A stretch of 64,000 nt of DNA from Desmodesmus armatus. Its lineage: Eukaryota; Chlorophyta; Chlorophyceae; Sphaeropleales; Scenedesmaceae. Position 1 is the first letter of the stretch. Every line of letters begins with the position of its first letter. The stretch is from NCBI GenBank assembly GCA_007449985.2, contig VIIQ02000005.1, positions 1,054,001 to 1,118,000 of the forward strand, written 5' to 3'. Below are positions 48,625 through 61,191 of this stretch, one piece after another. Position numbers and translations under genes: made by a program. A model generated the notes under the pieces. It did not search any database. It saw only the letters and a list, made by a program, of their open reading frames with translations, and had not been told where the DNA came from.

Positions 48625-49315
48625 CCCAGGAGCCTTTACCGTCTGAGCAGCGTACTGGTCGTGTGCTGATGTGCACTGCGCTTTGCTTGTGCATGGCTTT
48701 GGTGGTTTGCGCTGGCTTAGAACTGCCTGGTGCGAGTCAAGTCCACATGCTTTGGATGCTGTCCACAAGCACAACGTTTTACAAACACCAACAAACCTAC
48801 AAGCAACATTCAACCAGGCCCAGCAGTACCATAGGGCAGCCTTGTTGCAGAGGCTGCAGCACACTGATCAATATGTGTGGTGCCAACATGACTACAAAGC
48901 ACAACATGGCAGAAGCAATTGCATTGCCAGCAGTACCATCGGCCATTGGAAGCCAATCAAACAAGCTGGCTCCAGCTGGCCTGAATGCTGCGTGACCCAA
49001 TAGACAAGCAGGCTGCAGCCTTTCACTATGGTACACTTGTCCCTCCACTACAACCTCTGTTGGTGTACATGTAGTACAGTGCCCACTGTGGCATGCAAGT
49101 ATACAGCTGTCCATGCTACAGTTGCCAGGAGTCATGCTATGGGTCAGCATGCTTGCAGTGACTTGTGCACGGGTCTCAGCTGCCACCTTGCGCTCACAAG
49201 ACTGACACTACAACACACAAATTGGTACAACAACCTCCTCCCTAGCACATCCTGGGTGCTGTCACCCCCCCCCCCCAGCACGCCCTGCCTGCCATCAGGC
49301 TTACACCTGCAGGGC
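48625..49315. other. convergent intergenic region
   Basis: Lies between the FHA-RING gene (+) and the LDAH-like gene (-). It contains a poly(C) run at 49265-49276. No supportable gene. Confidence 0.45.
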
Positions 49316-51817
49316 TCAAGCTACAGCCTGTGCAGGCTGCCTGACCTGCCGCTGCTTCACACCTCCTGTATCCTTCCCACCCTGCTTCAAGGATGCTGCA
49401 CCAGGCCCCGCAGGTGCTGCTGCTGCCACTGCTGGATTTGCTGGCTCCTCCTGTTCTCCCAGCAGCACGGACATGTCCGTTGCTGCATTGCTGACCTCCA
49501 GCTGCTGATCCTGTGCTGTCAGGTCTGCTGGGTGCAGAAGCTTCTTGACGCTCAGGTGAACCAGCTGGGCCACCAGCTGGCACTGCTTGGTGTGGCAGCA
49601 GAAACCGTGAGACAGCTTCTCTGAGTAGTATTCCTGCAGGCAGAGGTGCAACAACAGCACACACGAGACACATTGGCTTTGCCATGGCCCCAACCACGAT
49701 GACTGCCGCAGGAAGCACCACCACTGGCCGGGCACTGTGATGTCTTGTCAGTCTCTCATGCACCAACTCAGGGCTGCTGCGCACCTCCTGCAGATTCAGG
49801 CAAACCCCAAGCCAGAAGGCCTGTTACCAAGCTTCCCTCCAAGCTGGAAAGCTCTCATGCAAGCCAACAAGCTCTCACCCCACAAAGCATGCACTTGCGG
49901 CCCGTGAAGGCACGCTCTACCGCGCACCTACCTACCTCTATGCCTGGCACTGCCTGCTGTGTGTCAAAGTAGTGATGCATGGGGTACCATATGTCGTCTG
50001 GGGCACACACCAGCACAGCACGCCGGCCCAGGCGCCTGATGGGCTCCCAGTCAACGGGGCGGTCAAGGTCCCTGCACAGCATCAGCACATACACTGAGTG
50101 ATGGGGCAAGGCGGCTGCTCAAGATTCATTCAGTGCTCCAATAGGCTGATGCAGAAGGCACAACGGCCGAAGGAGACACACACGCAGTACCAACAACTTT
50201 GTCCTGGGGATCACGGCGTGGTGGCGGCCTTACAGGCCTGCTGACCTGAACTCATGCATGGCCAGGTGCAGGTTGTTGCGCACGCCAGTGGGGTTGAGCA
50301 TGGCCTTGATGCCCTCGCGTATGTGTGGCTCAGCACCAGGCTCAGCCACAGCCACCAGGGTGTCAAGCAGCCACGCAGGCAGCCGCTGCAGGGCTCCAAC
50401 CGCGCTGCCTGCCAAACTGTAGAACCGGGAAGCAAAGCGCAGCAGCCGCTGTTTCCTGCTCGCCCAGTCCGTCGCAAGGAACGGCATCAGCAGAACAACC
50501 TGGAGGTCAGCAGTACAACGAACCAGGTGTGAGAGTGCAGAGCTCACCTGGCAGGAAATAGCACAGGAGGCAGCATCAAGTGGTTGCGGCCTGAGCTGCA
50601 CCCTTTGGTATTGGGCAACCACACATATGCATGGCCATGTCAAAAAAAGCGCATTCCCCAAGACCCACATCATAACAACCAGCCGCATCGCAGAGGGTGC
50701 TTGCATGGTGCGCAACGCACAGCACGATATGACCAAAGCACCGCAGCGGTGTGCATGAGACAGGCGTCGCCTGCAGGCCCCGCTCACCCGTGGTATCTGT
50801 TGTGTGGTGTCTGCCGGCTGCCCAGCTGCTGCTCGCTCCTCCTCCAGCTGCTTGATGGCCTGGGTACACCAGTGCAGACAGAGAGATGCGAGACATCAAG
50901 AGCATGGTTGAGTCATCACCATTACACATGCAGCTGACAGGGCAGCCAACACAACCAGCTACACCATGCATCCTGCCTGTGACTGCGTGCCAATGCTAGG
51001 CGATGCTGGAGTGTGCAGGTCAGCTACCGTACAAAACGCAGTGCACTGCATTTCCCCAACGACGGTGGCAACCACTGAGCCGCATGCGCCTGCTCCCCAG
51101 CAGGCCGTCCTGCTCACAACTGACCTGCAGCATCATGTAGCTGCCTATGCTGTGGGCCAGCACCACAGTAGGAGGCTTTCCTGGTGCCATGACATGCTCC
51201 TTCAGCAGCTGCACCTTGTGCTGTATCTGTGTGTTGAGGCACCACACACGCCCCTCACTGAGGTTATCAGGGTCGTGGCCTGCAGCAGGAAAGAAAACAG
51301 CAGCACGTGACCCTGCTGTTGGCAAGCGCGTCACTTTCAATTGATGTGTGGACAGCAAGCAGCATCAGCACAACTGCAGGACACCCAAAGAAGCTGAAGG
51401 CACCTTCAAGCCCCCACTGGGGGTTGTGGTGCACCAGCTCAGAGGGCACGCAATGCGGTAGCAGCTGCCTGCTGATGTTGTGCTTCTGCACCTACCACAA
51501 TCTGTTATGTTCAGCACGAAACTCGTGAGTGGCCTCAGCTATCAAGGAGCAGTGCCAGTCAGCCTGACCCCTGTAAGTGCTGCATTATGCTATTGCTTAC
51601 TGCATGGCCCAGGAAGCTCACCCAAGTTGGACACAGCTGTAACATCTGCGGTGCCCTGGAATAGAGCATGCAGCTCCTCAATGAAGACCTTGTAGAATTG
51701 GCCAAGACCGGGGTTGCCTGGAATTATAAGCAGCTGGAGTGTGGGTGCGCCATTGGTGGCCTTGAGTCCAAGTGCATCAGTGAGCCAGGGGCCAACCGCC
51801 AGCCTGGACTTCCACAT
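49316..51817 (-). CDS. LDAH: lipid droplet-associated hydrolase (LDAH)-type alpha/beta hydrolase
   Basis: Predicted lipid esterase of the LDAH family, which acts at lipid droplets. Exons 51817-51622, 51279-51125, 50859-50788, 50499-50246, 50071-49936 and 49633-49316 give 376 aa. An early oxyanion-region motif reads LLIIPGNPGLGQFYKVFIEE, characteristic of the family. The nucleophile elbow is VLAHSIGSYMMLQ, so the usual GHSIG has Ala in first place. The acid candidate is in VLVCAPDDIWYPMHHYF and the catalytic His in SEKLSHGF. A hydrophobic central stretch (VVLLMPFLATDW...) fits the lid or membrane-associating region. The last 80 residues are a low-complexity Ala/Gln tail not typical of the family. 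The upstream in-frame stretch lacks an ATG before 51817. Confidence 0.88.
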
Positions 51818-52194
51818 GGGAAGGAGCAGGACAGGCAAGAGGCGGGGCTGCTATGTGGGTGAGTGCTTGAGCGGGTGCTTGAGTAAGCGGGAGGGCAAGA
51901 CTAGAGTGGTGGATGGGGCTTGCAGGTTGTGTTGGGGGTGGACGCTGACTGTGTGAGTGCAAGTGCACGGTAGGTGCGTAGACTTTGGAAAATATACGAG
52001 GGATCAAAAGGTACTAGCAAGTCATTTTTATGAGCCCGTTGGCTGGCAACAGCACGCGATCGCAATGATTGGCAAGCAGCAGTACCCTGATCTGCTGAAA
52101 CCTGCACGGAAGCAAGAAGGAGAAGCTCTGTTGCGGGCCGTGGATCGTTCCTTTCGCAACCAGAAGGTCATTCTGTCGGGCTACCGACGGCAAA
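51818..52194. other. bidirectional upstream region, LDAH and ASADH
   Basis: A 377-bp gap between divergent starts, containing both promoters. No further structure was recognised. Confidence 0.5.
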
Positions 52195-55100
52195 ATGGCG
52201 CTGTCCTTCCAGTCTCGCGCTCTCAGGCCCGCTCAGGCATCAGTGCCTGGGGGGCGTAGTCGCAGGGCTCTGGTTTGCCAGGCTAAGAAGACCGCAGATG
52301 GTCCCTCTATTGCAGTTGTAGGAGTCACTGGTGCCGTGGGCCAGGAATTCCTGCAGGTCAGCATTAGCAGCAGTAGCAGCAGCCCAGACACCCTGGCAGC
52401 AGGGTTTGTCACAGCCATACCCAGCAGTGCAGGCGGACTGATGTGCAGTTTTATTTGACCTTATAGGTGCTGAAGGAGAGGAACTTCCCGTACCGCAGCA
52501 TCAAGCTGCTGGCCAGTGCAAGGTGGGGCTGAATTGGCCGGCCAGGCTGGTGTGTGGGGCAGTTGGGAAGGCGGCAGACCATACGGCAAACAGCAATGGC
52601 CTTGAAGCAGTTGCTGGCTTATGTTGCAGTGAAATCAGGTGGGGCTTGTATTGCTGTGTGCAGGTCTGCAGGCAAGAAGCAGGAGTTCGAGGGTGAGGAG
52701 TACACCGTTGAGGAGCTGACAGAAAACAGGTGAGATGCGGGAGCTTTTGAATTGGTGCACTGATGTCAGCAGCCACAGCATTGACTGGGTGAGGGCTTGG
52801 GTGTTTGAACATGTAGTCAGTTGCCAAATGTTGGTGGTGTGCTGGAGGAGCCTTCAGCAGCAACTGGGGTTGCAAAGCAGGGGTGACGGAACTGCGGCAA
52901 GCAGCAACAGCAGTTTGGCCAGGAGCCCATGCGGCCTCTGTGCAAGTGCTTCTATAGGTGGATCCGGGTTCTGACACGCAATTTGTGGCTGACTGTTGCT
53001 GTGTGGTTGCAGCTTTGAGGGTGTTGACATTGCCCTGTTCAGTGCTGGTGGCTCCATCAGCAAGAAGCTGGGCCCTGCTGCACAGAAGGCGGGAGCTGTG
53101 GTGAGTGGAGGGGCAGTGTGCGGGTTGGTTGCTGACCAGCTGCACTGCTGACCTGCACAGCTTGTCGGCTCACACAGACTCGACCCAGCCGCATGTGCTG
53201 GGGAGCACAGCAGATGCTTGCACCTGCAGCTGTTCCTCCGCCAGAGCTGCCACCAGCCCAGCACATAGATACCAGCTTCAGCCCCGGCATGCAGGCCGCG
53301 CTGTGCTGGGCTGGGCTGCAGTTGTGGTGAAAAACATAACAACCTGCACTGTTGTGCCTGATGCCCTGTCCTGCTCAGGTTGTTGACAACAGCTCAGCCT
53401 TCCGCATGACTGAGGGTGTGCCCCTGGTCATCCCCGAGGTTAACCCTGATGCCATGAAGCACATCAAGATTGGAGGTGGGGCACTGACTGCCCAGCAGCA
53501 CAGGACAAGTGTGCAGCTTCTCGAGCAGCAGCAAGATGTCATGAAGCAGCAGCTGCTGCTTGAGTGCAGCAGCTGAGTCCAGTTTTGCAAAGGGGTGTTG
53601 TTAGAGCGAGGACATGGCAATGCAGCTGCCTTTGCTGCAACCAAGCACCCATATGACTATATTGGATCAGCGGCGCACCGATGTGCCTGGCACACCAAGT
53701 CAATCTCGCCTCATGCGCTGGCCGTTGACCTGTTGTGCTGCTGCAGGTGGTGGTGCCATCATTGCCAACCCCAACTGCAGCACCATCATTGCCCTGATGG
53801 CAGTGACCCCCCTGCACAAGGTGGCCAAGGTGAAGCGCATGATTGTCAGCACCTACCAGGCAGCCAGTGGAGCAGGAGCAGCTGCCATGGAGGAGCTGAA
53901 GGAGCAGACCAGGGACGTGTTGGAAGGAAGGGAGGCAAAGCCAGTCATCTTCCCATACCAGGTACTGCCGGCATGCCCTGTCCCTGCACCAGCAGCAGCA
54001 GCTGTAGCAGCCGACGCCCATGGCCTGGCGTGCATAGACTCAGTGCATGTCCACAGTTTGGTCAGAGGGCACGGCATTGCATGCGCCTGCATGTGCAGAG
54101 CCTCTGCACTGAGTGCGGCAGCATTCCGGCAAGCAGAGGGGCCCCGCTCACTGTTCACTGTTCAGCAGGCATTGTGATTCCGGCAGAAGCGTCTCAAATG
54201 GTCATGCTTGTACGGCTCAAGGCTTCTTGTGCAGGCTCTAACCTGTCGCCGTCCCAGCTGAGGCCTATGGCAGTGCCTCACATGCCTCATTGTGCTGGCA
54301 GTCCTGCTGATGCTTTGTTGTCACTTACGCGCGCCTGTGTCACCATGTCGCTGCTGCCTCGCCTATGCAGTACGCGTTCAACCTGTTCAGCCACAACAGC
54401 AGCATGGACGCTGAGATTGGCTACAATGAGGAGGAGATCAAGATGGTGAAGGAGACCAAGAAGATCTGGGGCACGCAAGACGTCAACATCACGGCAACAT
54501 GCATCCGTGTGCCAGTCATGCGCGCGCACGCTGAGAGCATAAACCTGGAGTTTGAGGACGACATTTCTGAGGCTGAGGCCAAGCAGGCACTTGAGAAGGC
54601 GGAAGGCGTGTCCATCATTGATGACAGGTGACCAGGAGGATGGGGGTCAGCAGTCAGAGGCAGGCGTCGAGAGAGAGACAGGGCGAGGGTACTACCTGGT
54701 GCATGAACTGGAAATGCATGCAACTGGGTTGTCTGCTGACTATGTTGGTCGTGAGCCGAATGAATACAGTACGAGCGGGTGTTGCACGTGCTTTTGAGTA
54801 GGCATGGCTTGGCCATTCATCATGACGGCTGCTTTGTCCTGCCGCCAGTTGCAAGTGATAGCAAGTGGTGATTGACAGCCAGAGGACCCGGTCATATGTG
54901 TTGTTGTGCTGACCAATGTGTCTGCTGTGCTGCACGTGCTGCATTGCGTGTGCGTGCAGGTCCAAGAACCGCTTCCCCACCCCTCTGGATGCCACCACCC
55001 GTGATGACGTGTATGTTGGCCGCATCAGGCGCGACATCAGCCGGAAGGACAGCAAGGGCCTGGAGCTGTTTGTGTGCGGAGACCAGATCAAGAAGGGTGA

Positions 55101-55441
55101 GCAGGGGGGGTGCTAGGCGAGACCGTGCTGATGTCAGCCACGGGCCTATCTGAACTCACAAGCCTTGTTTGACAGAAGGCTGAAAAGCAAATGGCTGCCC
55201 TGGTTTCAGCAACGACGCATCACATGCGTCGCTGTCTGACGAAGGCTTTGATGCATTCTGCAATGGAGAGTGGCAGCAGCTGCCACAAGGCTGCAGAACG
55301 CACCTATCCTAGTGGGTTGCTCAAAGTTTTACCGTAGAGTTTGGTGGTGTCCCACACTGACCAGAAGTATCTGCTTGTGCTGTGCTTGCAGGTGCTGCTC
55401 TGAACGCAGTGCAGATTGCTGAGCTGCTGCTGAAAAACTGA
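52195..55441 (+). CDS. asd: aspartate-semialdehyde dehydrogenase, plastid
   Basis: Reduces aspartyl phosphate to aspartate semialdehyde with NADPH, the branch point to lysine, threonine, methionine and isoleucine (EC 1.2.1.11). Nine exons (52195-52356, 52467-52522, 52664-52729, 53013-53100, 53379-53475, 53747-53961, 54371-54627, 54960-55096, 55392-55441) give 375 aa. The first 35 residues are basic and Ser/Ala-rich, as in a transit peptide. The NADP-binding start is [18 protein letters not shown]. Next come [11 protein letters not shown] and [10 protein letters not shown]. The catalytic cysteine lies in ANPNCSTI, and later motifs are [27 protein letters not shown] and [12 protein letters not shown]. 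The C-terminus ([13 protein letters not shown]) is complete. Confidence 0.96.
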
Positions 55442-56172
55442 ACTACTGGGACCCCTTGACTGGCGCTGCAGGAGCGCTGAACTAGCACGGACACAGCATG
55501 CAATGCTGTTGTGACACCACAGCAGCAGCCATGTACAGCAGTCGCAGTGCGCAGCATTTGTATGAGCAGTGCGTTGTTGGACTGCTGGGCTGTGCGGGTC
55601 AATGATCCGCACAACTGTTGCAGTGCAGTTGCTGCACGTCATGTCGCTGGGTCATGACTGCACAGGGTCCTCACTGGCAACCCACTTTACAAACTGTTGT
55701 ACATGACTGCCACGACAACTTCACTCCGTTTGCACATTGAACACATTCAAAAGGCTCAGCAGCCAACAGCCAATGTGTCTGGCACAATCCATCACCACGA
55801 CCACAAACTTTGTCAATTGAAGGACAGAACACACACCACCCTTGCAAGCAAGTACGAGCTTGAAGTAGCACCCTTTCAAGACTGCACTCAGGCTGTTGCC
55901 AGCAGGACCACCGCCTTCATGCACGATAGCTCCATATTGGCACTCAAAGCACAGCCGCGTGCGTCACGATCTGAAAAGTGAACTTACGCCCTGTTACTGC
56001 CGTCCTGCTTCCTGAGCTGCCAACCTACTGATCCTGAGGCTGGTGGACGCTGAAAACCGGCCCAGCCGCTCTGCTGACATGGCCTGCACACCTAGACTAC
56101 CACAATTGTGATACTGACCCTGCGGGCCTCTGCTCATGTGCTGCAGGACTTGCATTTTTCGCGCGCACTGCC
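55442..56172. other. convergent intergenic region
   Basis: Lies between the 3' ends of ASADH (+) and GDI (-). No gene-like structure was recognised. Confidence 0.45.
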
Positions 56173-59100
56173 TCACTCCTGCTGCTGAGCCAGGCGTGGG
56201 TCCTTCGAATTGAGGTCAATGTCCTTGCCTGTGATGCGCTTGTACATGTCCAGCACATCATCCACCGTGGTCTCAAAGTGAGTGGTGGCGTCATAACCCT
56301 TGCTGATGAAGCAGCCATCACTGCAGCAGCAGGACAGCAGCAACCAGGCAGGGGATTTTCAACATCAACGACAGATATGCAGTGGTAGGGCAGTACAACA
56401 GCTATTGTCAACACAAGCCCCAAATCACTGTACTGTGGCCTGACACTCCAGCAGTGGCACTTGGTGCCCCTGTAGCGGCCACTGACACCCCGTACCAGCA
56501 CAATGACAATTGAGCCTACTGCTGGTGCGCATCCACACAAAGCAAGCCCCAACTGGACTCTGACTGCAGTCTGCCGCTTGCCGCCAGCCTTTCACTCCTC
56601 ACCTGTGGCCGTCTGCCAGTGGTTCATGCACATCCACCACCTCCACAAACTTCTCGTCAATGGGCCCCAGCAGGGCCAGGCCAGGTGCCAGCTCAGCCTC
56701 TGGCGCAGACGTCTCCACAGTGGTAGACACAAACGCCAGCCACTTGTTGTTGGCGGCCACGTTGTGGGCGTAGGAGCAGCAGAACACATACATGTCTGCG
56801 AGATAAAGCACATCAACAACGACGACAAAGCGCGATGTCAATAGGCCAAAGTAGGGAGGACTGCATGAAGACGGAAGGCAAGGGATCTGGCAGGCCAACA
56901 GCTGTGCTGTCTGCCAGTGAGCAGCCCCTCACGACTGCAATCGTCCTGCAAACACCACAGCGACCCGTCCAGCCACAGTCTGCGGCACCCTGGCAGGACT
57001 GGCCCATAACACATCCTGTTGAACCAGCACTATATTCACCCATCCACCCACCTGAGCGGCGCCCAATCTGCTTCTGCGGCAGGATGATCTGCGCGCTGTG
57101 CACGTTGTCTGTGTTGGGGAGGGGGTGGCTCAAGACGCACAGCGCGCGCACCACACGAGACGTCACACGCGACTTGCCGGGGAAGTAGCTAGCATCGCCA
57201 ACCACAAACTTGCACTTAGCTGTCTCGCCCTCGCTGCTGACACCCACTGCCTTGCCAGCTTCATCGTACTCGACCTTGGCATCAGCCTTGTGCAGCATGT
57301 AGGTGCCACCATACACAGCACTCAACCGCGCAAACGCCTGCAGCATGGCAGCAGCGCGGCAGGGTCCCAGCCTGTTACTTTCCTTGCTAGGCAAGGCAAG
57401 CCACAGCAGGTGGAGCTGCAGCAATGCAGCCTCCATCCAGCATATTGACCATCACTGATTACATCACCCACAGCAGCAGATGGTGCAGCATCATCTTTGT
57501 GTGGGCCAAGGGGCCAACATGTAAGCCGCACGGTGTGTGGGTACCTTGCACAGCTTAGCTGCAGCTGCAACAGCCATCAGCTAGGACCAGCTGCAAAAGG
57601 ACCAATCGCGCCATGCTGTGTGCACGTGGTCCTGCATGCTCCAGCCTGGCAGCAACTGACATAACAAGCTGCTGCTGCTGCTACTGCGGCGTTAAAAGCA
57701 CCAGTTGCTGGTGTGAGTGCAGCACACCTGTGGCAGCTCTCCCAGGCCATATCGTGGGTAGATGTATGGTGAGGTGAGGCCGTCATAGCGCAGCAGGCTG
57801 TCATGGTACAGCTTGATCTTCTCCACTGTGGGAAGGGCTGGCTGGTCCAGGTAGTTGTCGTCCCTGCAGCAAACACGCAGCGCACAGCACAACATGCCGA
57901 TGCGACCTCTGATCACAGCAAGTCATTGCAGACAGCACTGACGAAGAACATGGCAGTGCATGCAGCAGCACTGCATGCGAATCACCATGCCAACAACCGT
58001 ATTAGACAAGGTCACTGACACAGTCCAGCTGTATTTTTGCTCTGGCAAGCATAGCGCTTGCCAGGGCTGCCACTCAAGCTGTGCAGAAAACAGCTAGGCC
58101 GGTCTTTACTGGTGGCACTGCCATCCCATCCACGCTTCCCACCTGTGCAGTGCCAGGGCATGGCCAATGAAGTCAATGGTCTGTGCGTCCAGGCCAAAGT
58201 GTGCATACAGTGCTGACATGGGCATGTTGTACAGGTTGAGGCCCTTGTAGGTGGCTGGGTTCTTCTCATCAAACTCCTGCACATAGCTGCAGGGCAGCAG
58301 ATACAAAGGGCATGGTCAGTTGCACAGCTATGCAAGAGCAACAGCGCCATGCTGCAGTCACTGTATTGCTGCTGCTGGGCCCAACCACCAGGGAGGGTTA
58401 ATGCTCCAGCTGCCTGCTGCTGCTGCTGCAAGCCGACCCGCTTCCACATGGCACAGTGCATAAGTTTGCAGTGGGTGCTTGTCTGCATGCGGCAGATGCA
58501 GTGTTCAGGGCGATGTGCTGGCCCCAGTGGCTGTGATGTGCGCCTGACTCACAGGAAGAAGCCACGTGCCCGCCGCTTCTCAAACAGGCCCATCAGGGGT
58601 GACCTGAGCGCCTCCATGTCTGTAGCTGGCACCTTGTACACCTTGCCCCTGCAGCAACGCAGCACAGCACACACCAGCAAGACCGACTGGTGGTGTGCTG
58701 GGGTGCAGGCCTCTCTCCAGCAGTTTCAACAGCAGGCAGACGCTTGGTCGCACAGGCTACAGGTTTGAAAAACAACCAATTGTTTGATCAATTGTTCACC
58801 GCTTAGATGCAAGCGACTGCAAAGTATCCGTGCCGGCAAGTGTTTGCCATGCTTACCCTGCACCCCAACTGCTCCTGCATCGACTTACTTGTTGAACACA
58901 TAGCTGCCGTCCACTGCTTTGAACTCCAGGTACTTTGTGACGTCTGTATAGACCAGCACGCGCACCAGCTTGCCATTGGCCATAATGAACTTGGGAATCA
59001 GATCCACATTGTAGTCCCTGCTGGCGCCCAGCTCCTTGGGCACAGGCTGACCAGGCTTGAAACGCTCCCACAGCTGCACAGCGCGCAACAGCCGCACCAG

Positions 59101-59481
59101 ATGCTTGTGTCAAGGTGCACCTAAGCTGTAATTGCCACACATTACACAGCTTGCCGAGCAACACACTGCTTCACTGGGCTCTCCAACACCTGGGCAATGC
59201 GATGTGTCCACCAGTGCCTGTAATGCGCCAGCCTGCAAGGCAGGCACCCACCTGGGTAAGGTTCAAGGAAGCTGACTCCCCACCGTAGTAGCTGTTGCGA
59301 TCCATGTGAAGCACCTGCGGGGCGCATGTTGAGTCAGCCTCTGTTGACAGCCCTGTGGGCTCGGTGAGGGGGCGACAGCGGTTTGATAGTGTACCTTCAT
59401 TCCAGACACAGACAGCAGCCCAGAAATGATGCACTCCTTCAGGCCTGTGCCCAGCACGATGGCATCATACTCTTGGTCCAT
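56173..59481 (-). CDS. GDI: Rab GDP dissociation inhibitor
   Basis: Cytosolic chaperone that extracts GDP-bound prenylated Rab GTPases from membranes and recycles them. Nine exons (59481-59395, 59314-59252, 59073-58889, 58648-58553, 58286-58143, 57863-57728, 57337-57052, 56795-56603, 56320-56173) give 445 aa, the usual size. Motifs: the dinucleotide-like start [36 protein letters not shown] (Rab-binding region), [33 protein letters not shown] (mobile effector loop region), [52 protein letters not shown] and the terminal [15 protein letters not shown] sequence [17 protein letters not shown] is favoured over Rab escort protein because no long insert is present. It is divergent from the pterin dehydratase gene. 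Confidence 0.97.
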
Positions 59482-59919
59482 GGTGGGGAGTGCTGCGACT
59501 GATCTGGTTTGTTGTGTCTGAGCTAATGCCTCAGCTGCATGCACAGGCAGGAGTCAACCCCCTGATCAACAACAACGAAGCAATCCAGAGCCCTCCTGGC
59601 ACAAGAACAACACTGGCACAGGAAACAGACTGCAACACCGACAGCCAGTTGGTTTCAAGCACCAAGCGTCGTGTGCCTTGCTGAGAGGAGTCTTGATCAG
59701 AGCTTCTACATAGCGATGGACGTGCTGCCAACAGACACGCCGAGGATATGATGGGTCCTTACGTAAACCTAAGCATTTTTTGTGCACCTCTTCCGCAGAG
59801 AGGCATGCAGCTGCGTTGAATGAACAATTAGTTTTGCCAGGGCCAAGCACATACGCTACTGGGGAGCCCACCGTCACACCCCATCCCCACTGCTGACACA
59901 TCACCCTTCTGCTGACATC
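59482..59919. other. bidirectional upstream region, GDI and PCD
   Basis: A 438-bp gap between divergent starts; it should hold both promoters. No coding segment or repeat stands out. Confidence 0.5.
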
Positions 59920-61191
59920 ATGCACCTCGTTCGTGCCTTGCCCTCTGTTGTTCACGGCAGCAGGACTGGATCATGCATTTCACCAACTGTGGCCAGCCAT
60001 ATGCTACGAGTCCAGCCCAGGCAGGTCACCGTGCACAGTGCCAACCTGGCACAGAAGCGCTGCGAGCCGTGTGAAGCCTCCCACGACGCCATGGACAAGA
60101 TGGGACTGTCAATGATCATGGATCAGGAGACAGCAGAGAAGTACCGTGCAGAGGTCAGCACCCTGAATGGCCTGCTAGTGCAGCTGTGGGAGGGGCGACA
60201 GTCACTAGCAACAGTGGATGGGTCAGCCTGTGTGACACTGTGTGACACTGTCGGCTTGATGGCAGCGCTGGGTATGTTGTGTATCAGCTGCAGATGGCTG
60301 AGGCTGATATTACAAACACAGACACAGTGTGTGTAGTCATCAACAGGTGCCTCTTGCTCTGTCAAAACAACACAGGTTGACCCCGGTGGCAGTTGGCGCG
60401 GGATGCAGAGAATCGGCTGCGCATCAAGCGCAGGATGCGCACAAAAAACTTTGTCAAGGTGAGTTCGTCTGCGTTACAAGGATTTTGTCAGCATCCAGTG
60501 CGTTCAGCAGTTGCACACCCTCCCCCTGCCTGCAGGGAGTTGAGCACCTTGAGCAGCTCCTCCAGCAAAGATGTCCTTTTAATTCTAGCACAGGAGGTGC
60601 CCTTGGCCAGTTGTCACTTTTACCAGCATGTTCAGGCTGAGATAGCAGCATGCGAGCACTAGTGCCAGCTGTGGTCTGGTGTTGTGGTGCAGGGTCTGGA
60701 TCTCTTGCAGCGTGTGGGTGAGGTTGCTGAACAGGAGGCCCACCACCCCGACCTGCACCTGGAGGTGAGGCCACTGCCAGGGTAGCATACTGCCAGGGAA
60801 GCGTACTGCTCACATTGCAGCGTCAGTGTCCCCTGTTGGCTATCTCCCGCATTCGTGCGATGGGGGCAAGCCTTCACGCATCCACTATGAGGTTGTTGCC
60901 AGCAGCTGATGCCTCAGTTCCTAAATCTTGCTTTGCAGTGTCCTTGTCAGGGCAGGACTATGCGCATGTCAAGGACATGCCAGGGTCGACCCAGTCCAAC
61001 ACACGTGCTTTCAGCGATGTTGAGGGTTGTGCTCATTGATGCAGGGCTGGAACAACATCACCATTGAGCTCTGGACGCATGAGCGTGATGGGCTGTCAGA
61101 GAACGACTTCATTGTGGCTGCTAAGCTTGATGAACTGCTGGCAACGCCTGATGTGCAGCAATTGCTCAGCAAAAAACAGCCAGAGCTGTGA
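59920..61191 (+). CDS. pterin-4a-carbinolamine dehydratase, plastid type
   Basis: Family dehydrates 4a-hydroxytetrahydropterin; plant plastid members are also linked to RuBisCO assembly. Exons 59920-60153, 60393-60458, 60693-60764 and 61045-61191 give about 172 aa. The N-terminal about 50 residues are basic and Ser/Val-rich, consistent with a transit peptide. [18 protein letters not shown] segment follows, a plant-type feature. The active-site motif is [20 protein letters not shown], then [20 protein letters not shown]. Phase allows exon 2 to begin only at 60393. That drops the upstream PRWQ codons, which look like the family's conserved P-W before the core; reading them in frame meets a TGA at the obvious acceptor. 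So exon 1-2 needs transcript evidence, or there is a microexon. Confidence 0.88.
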
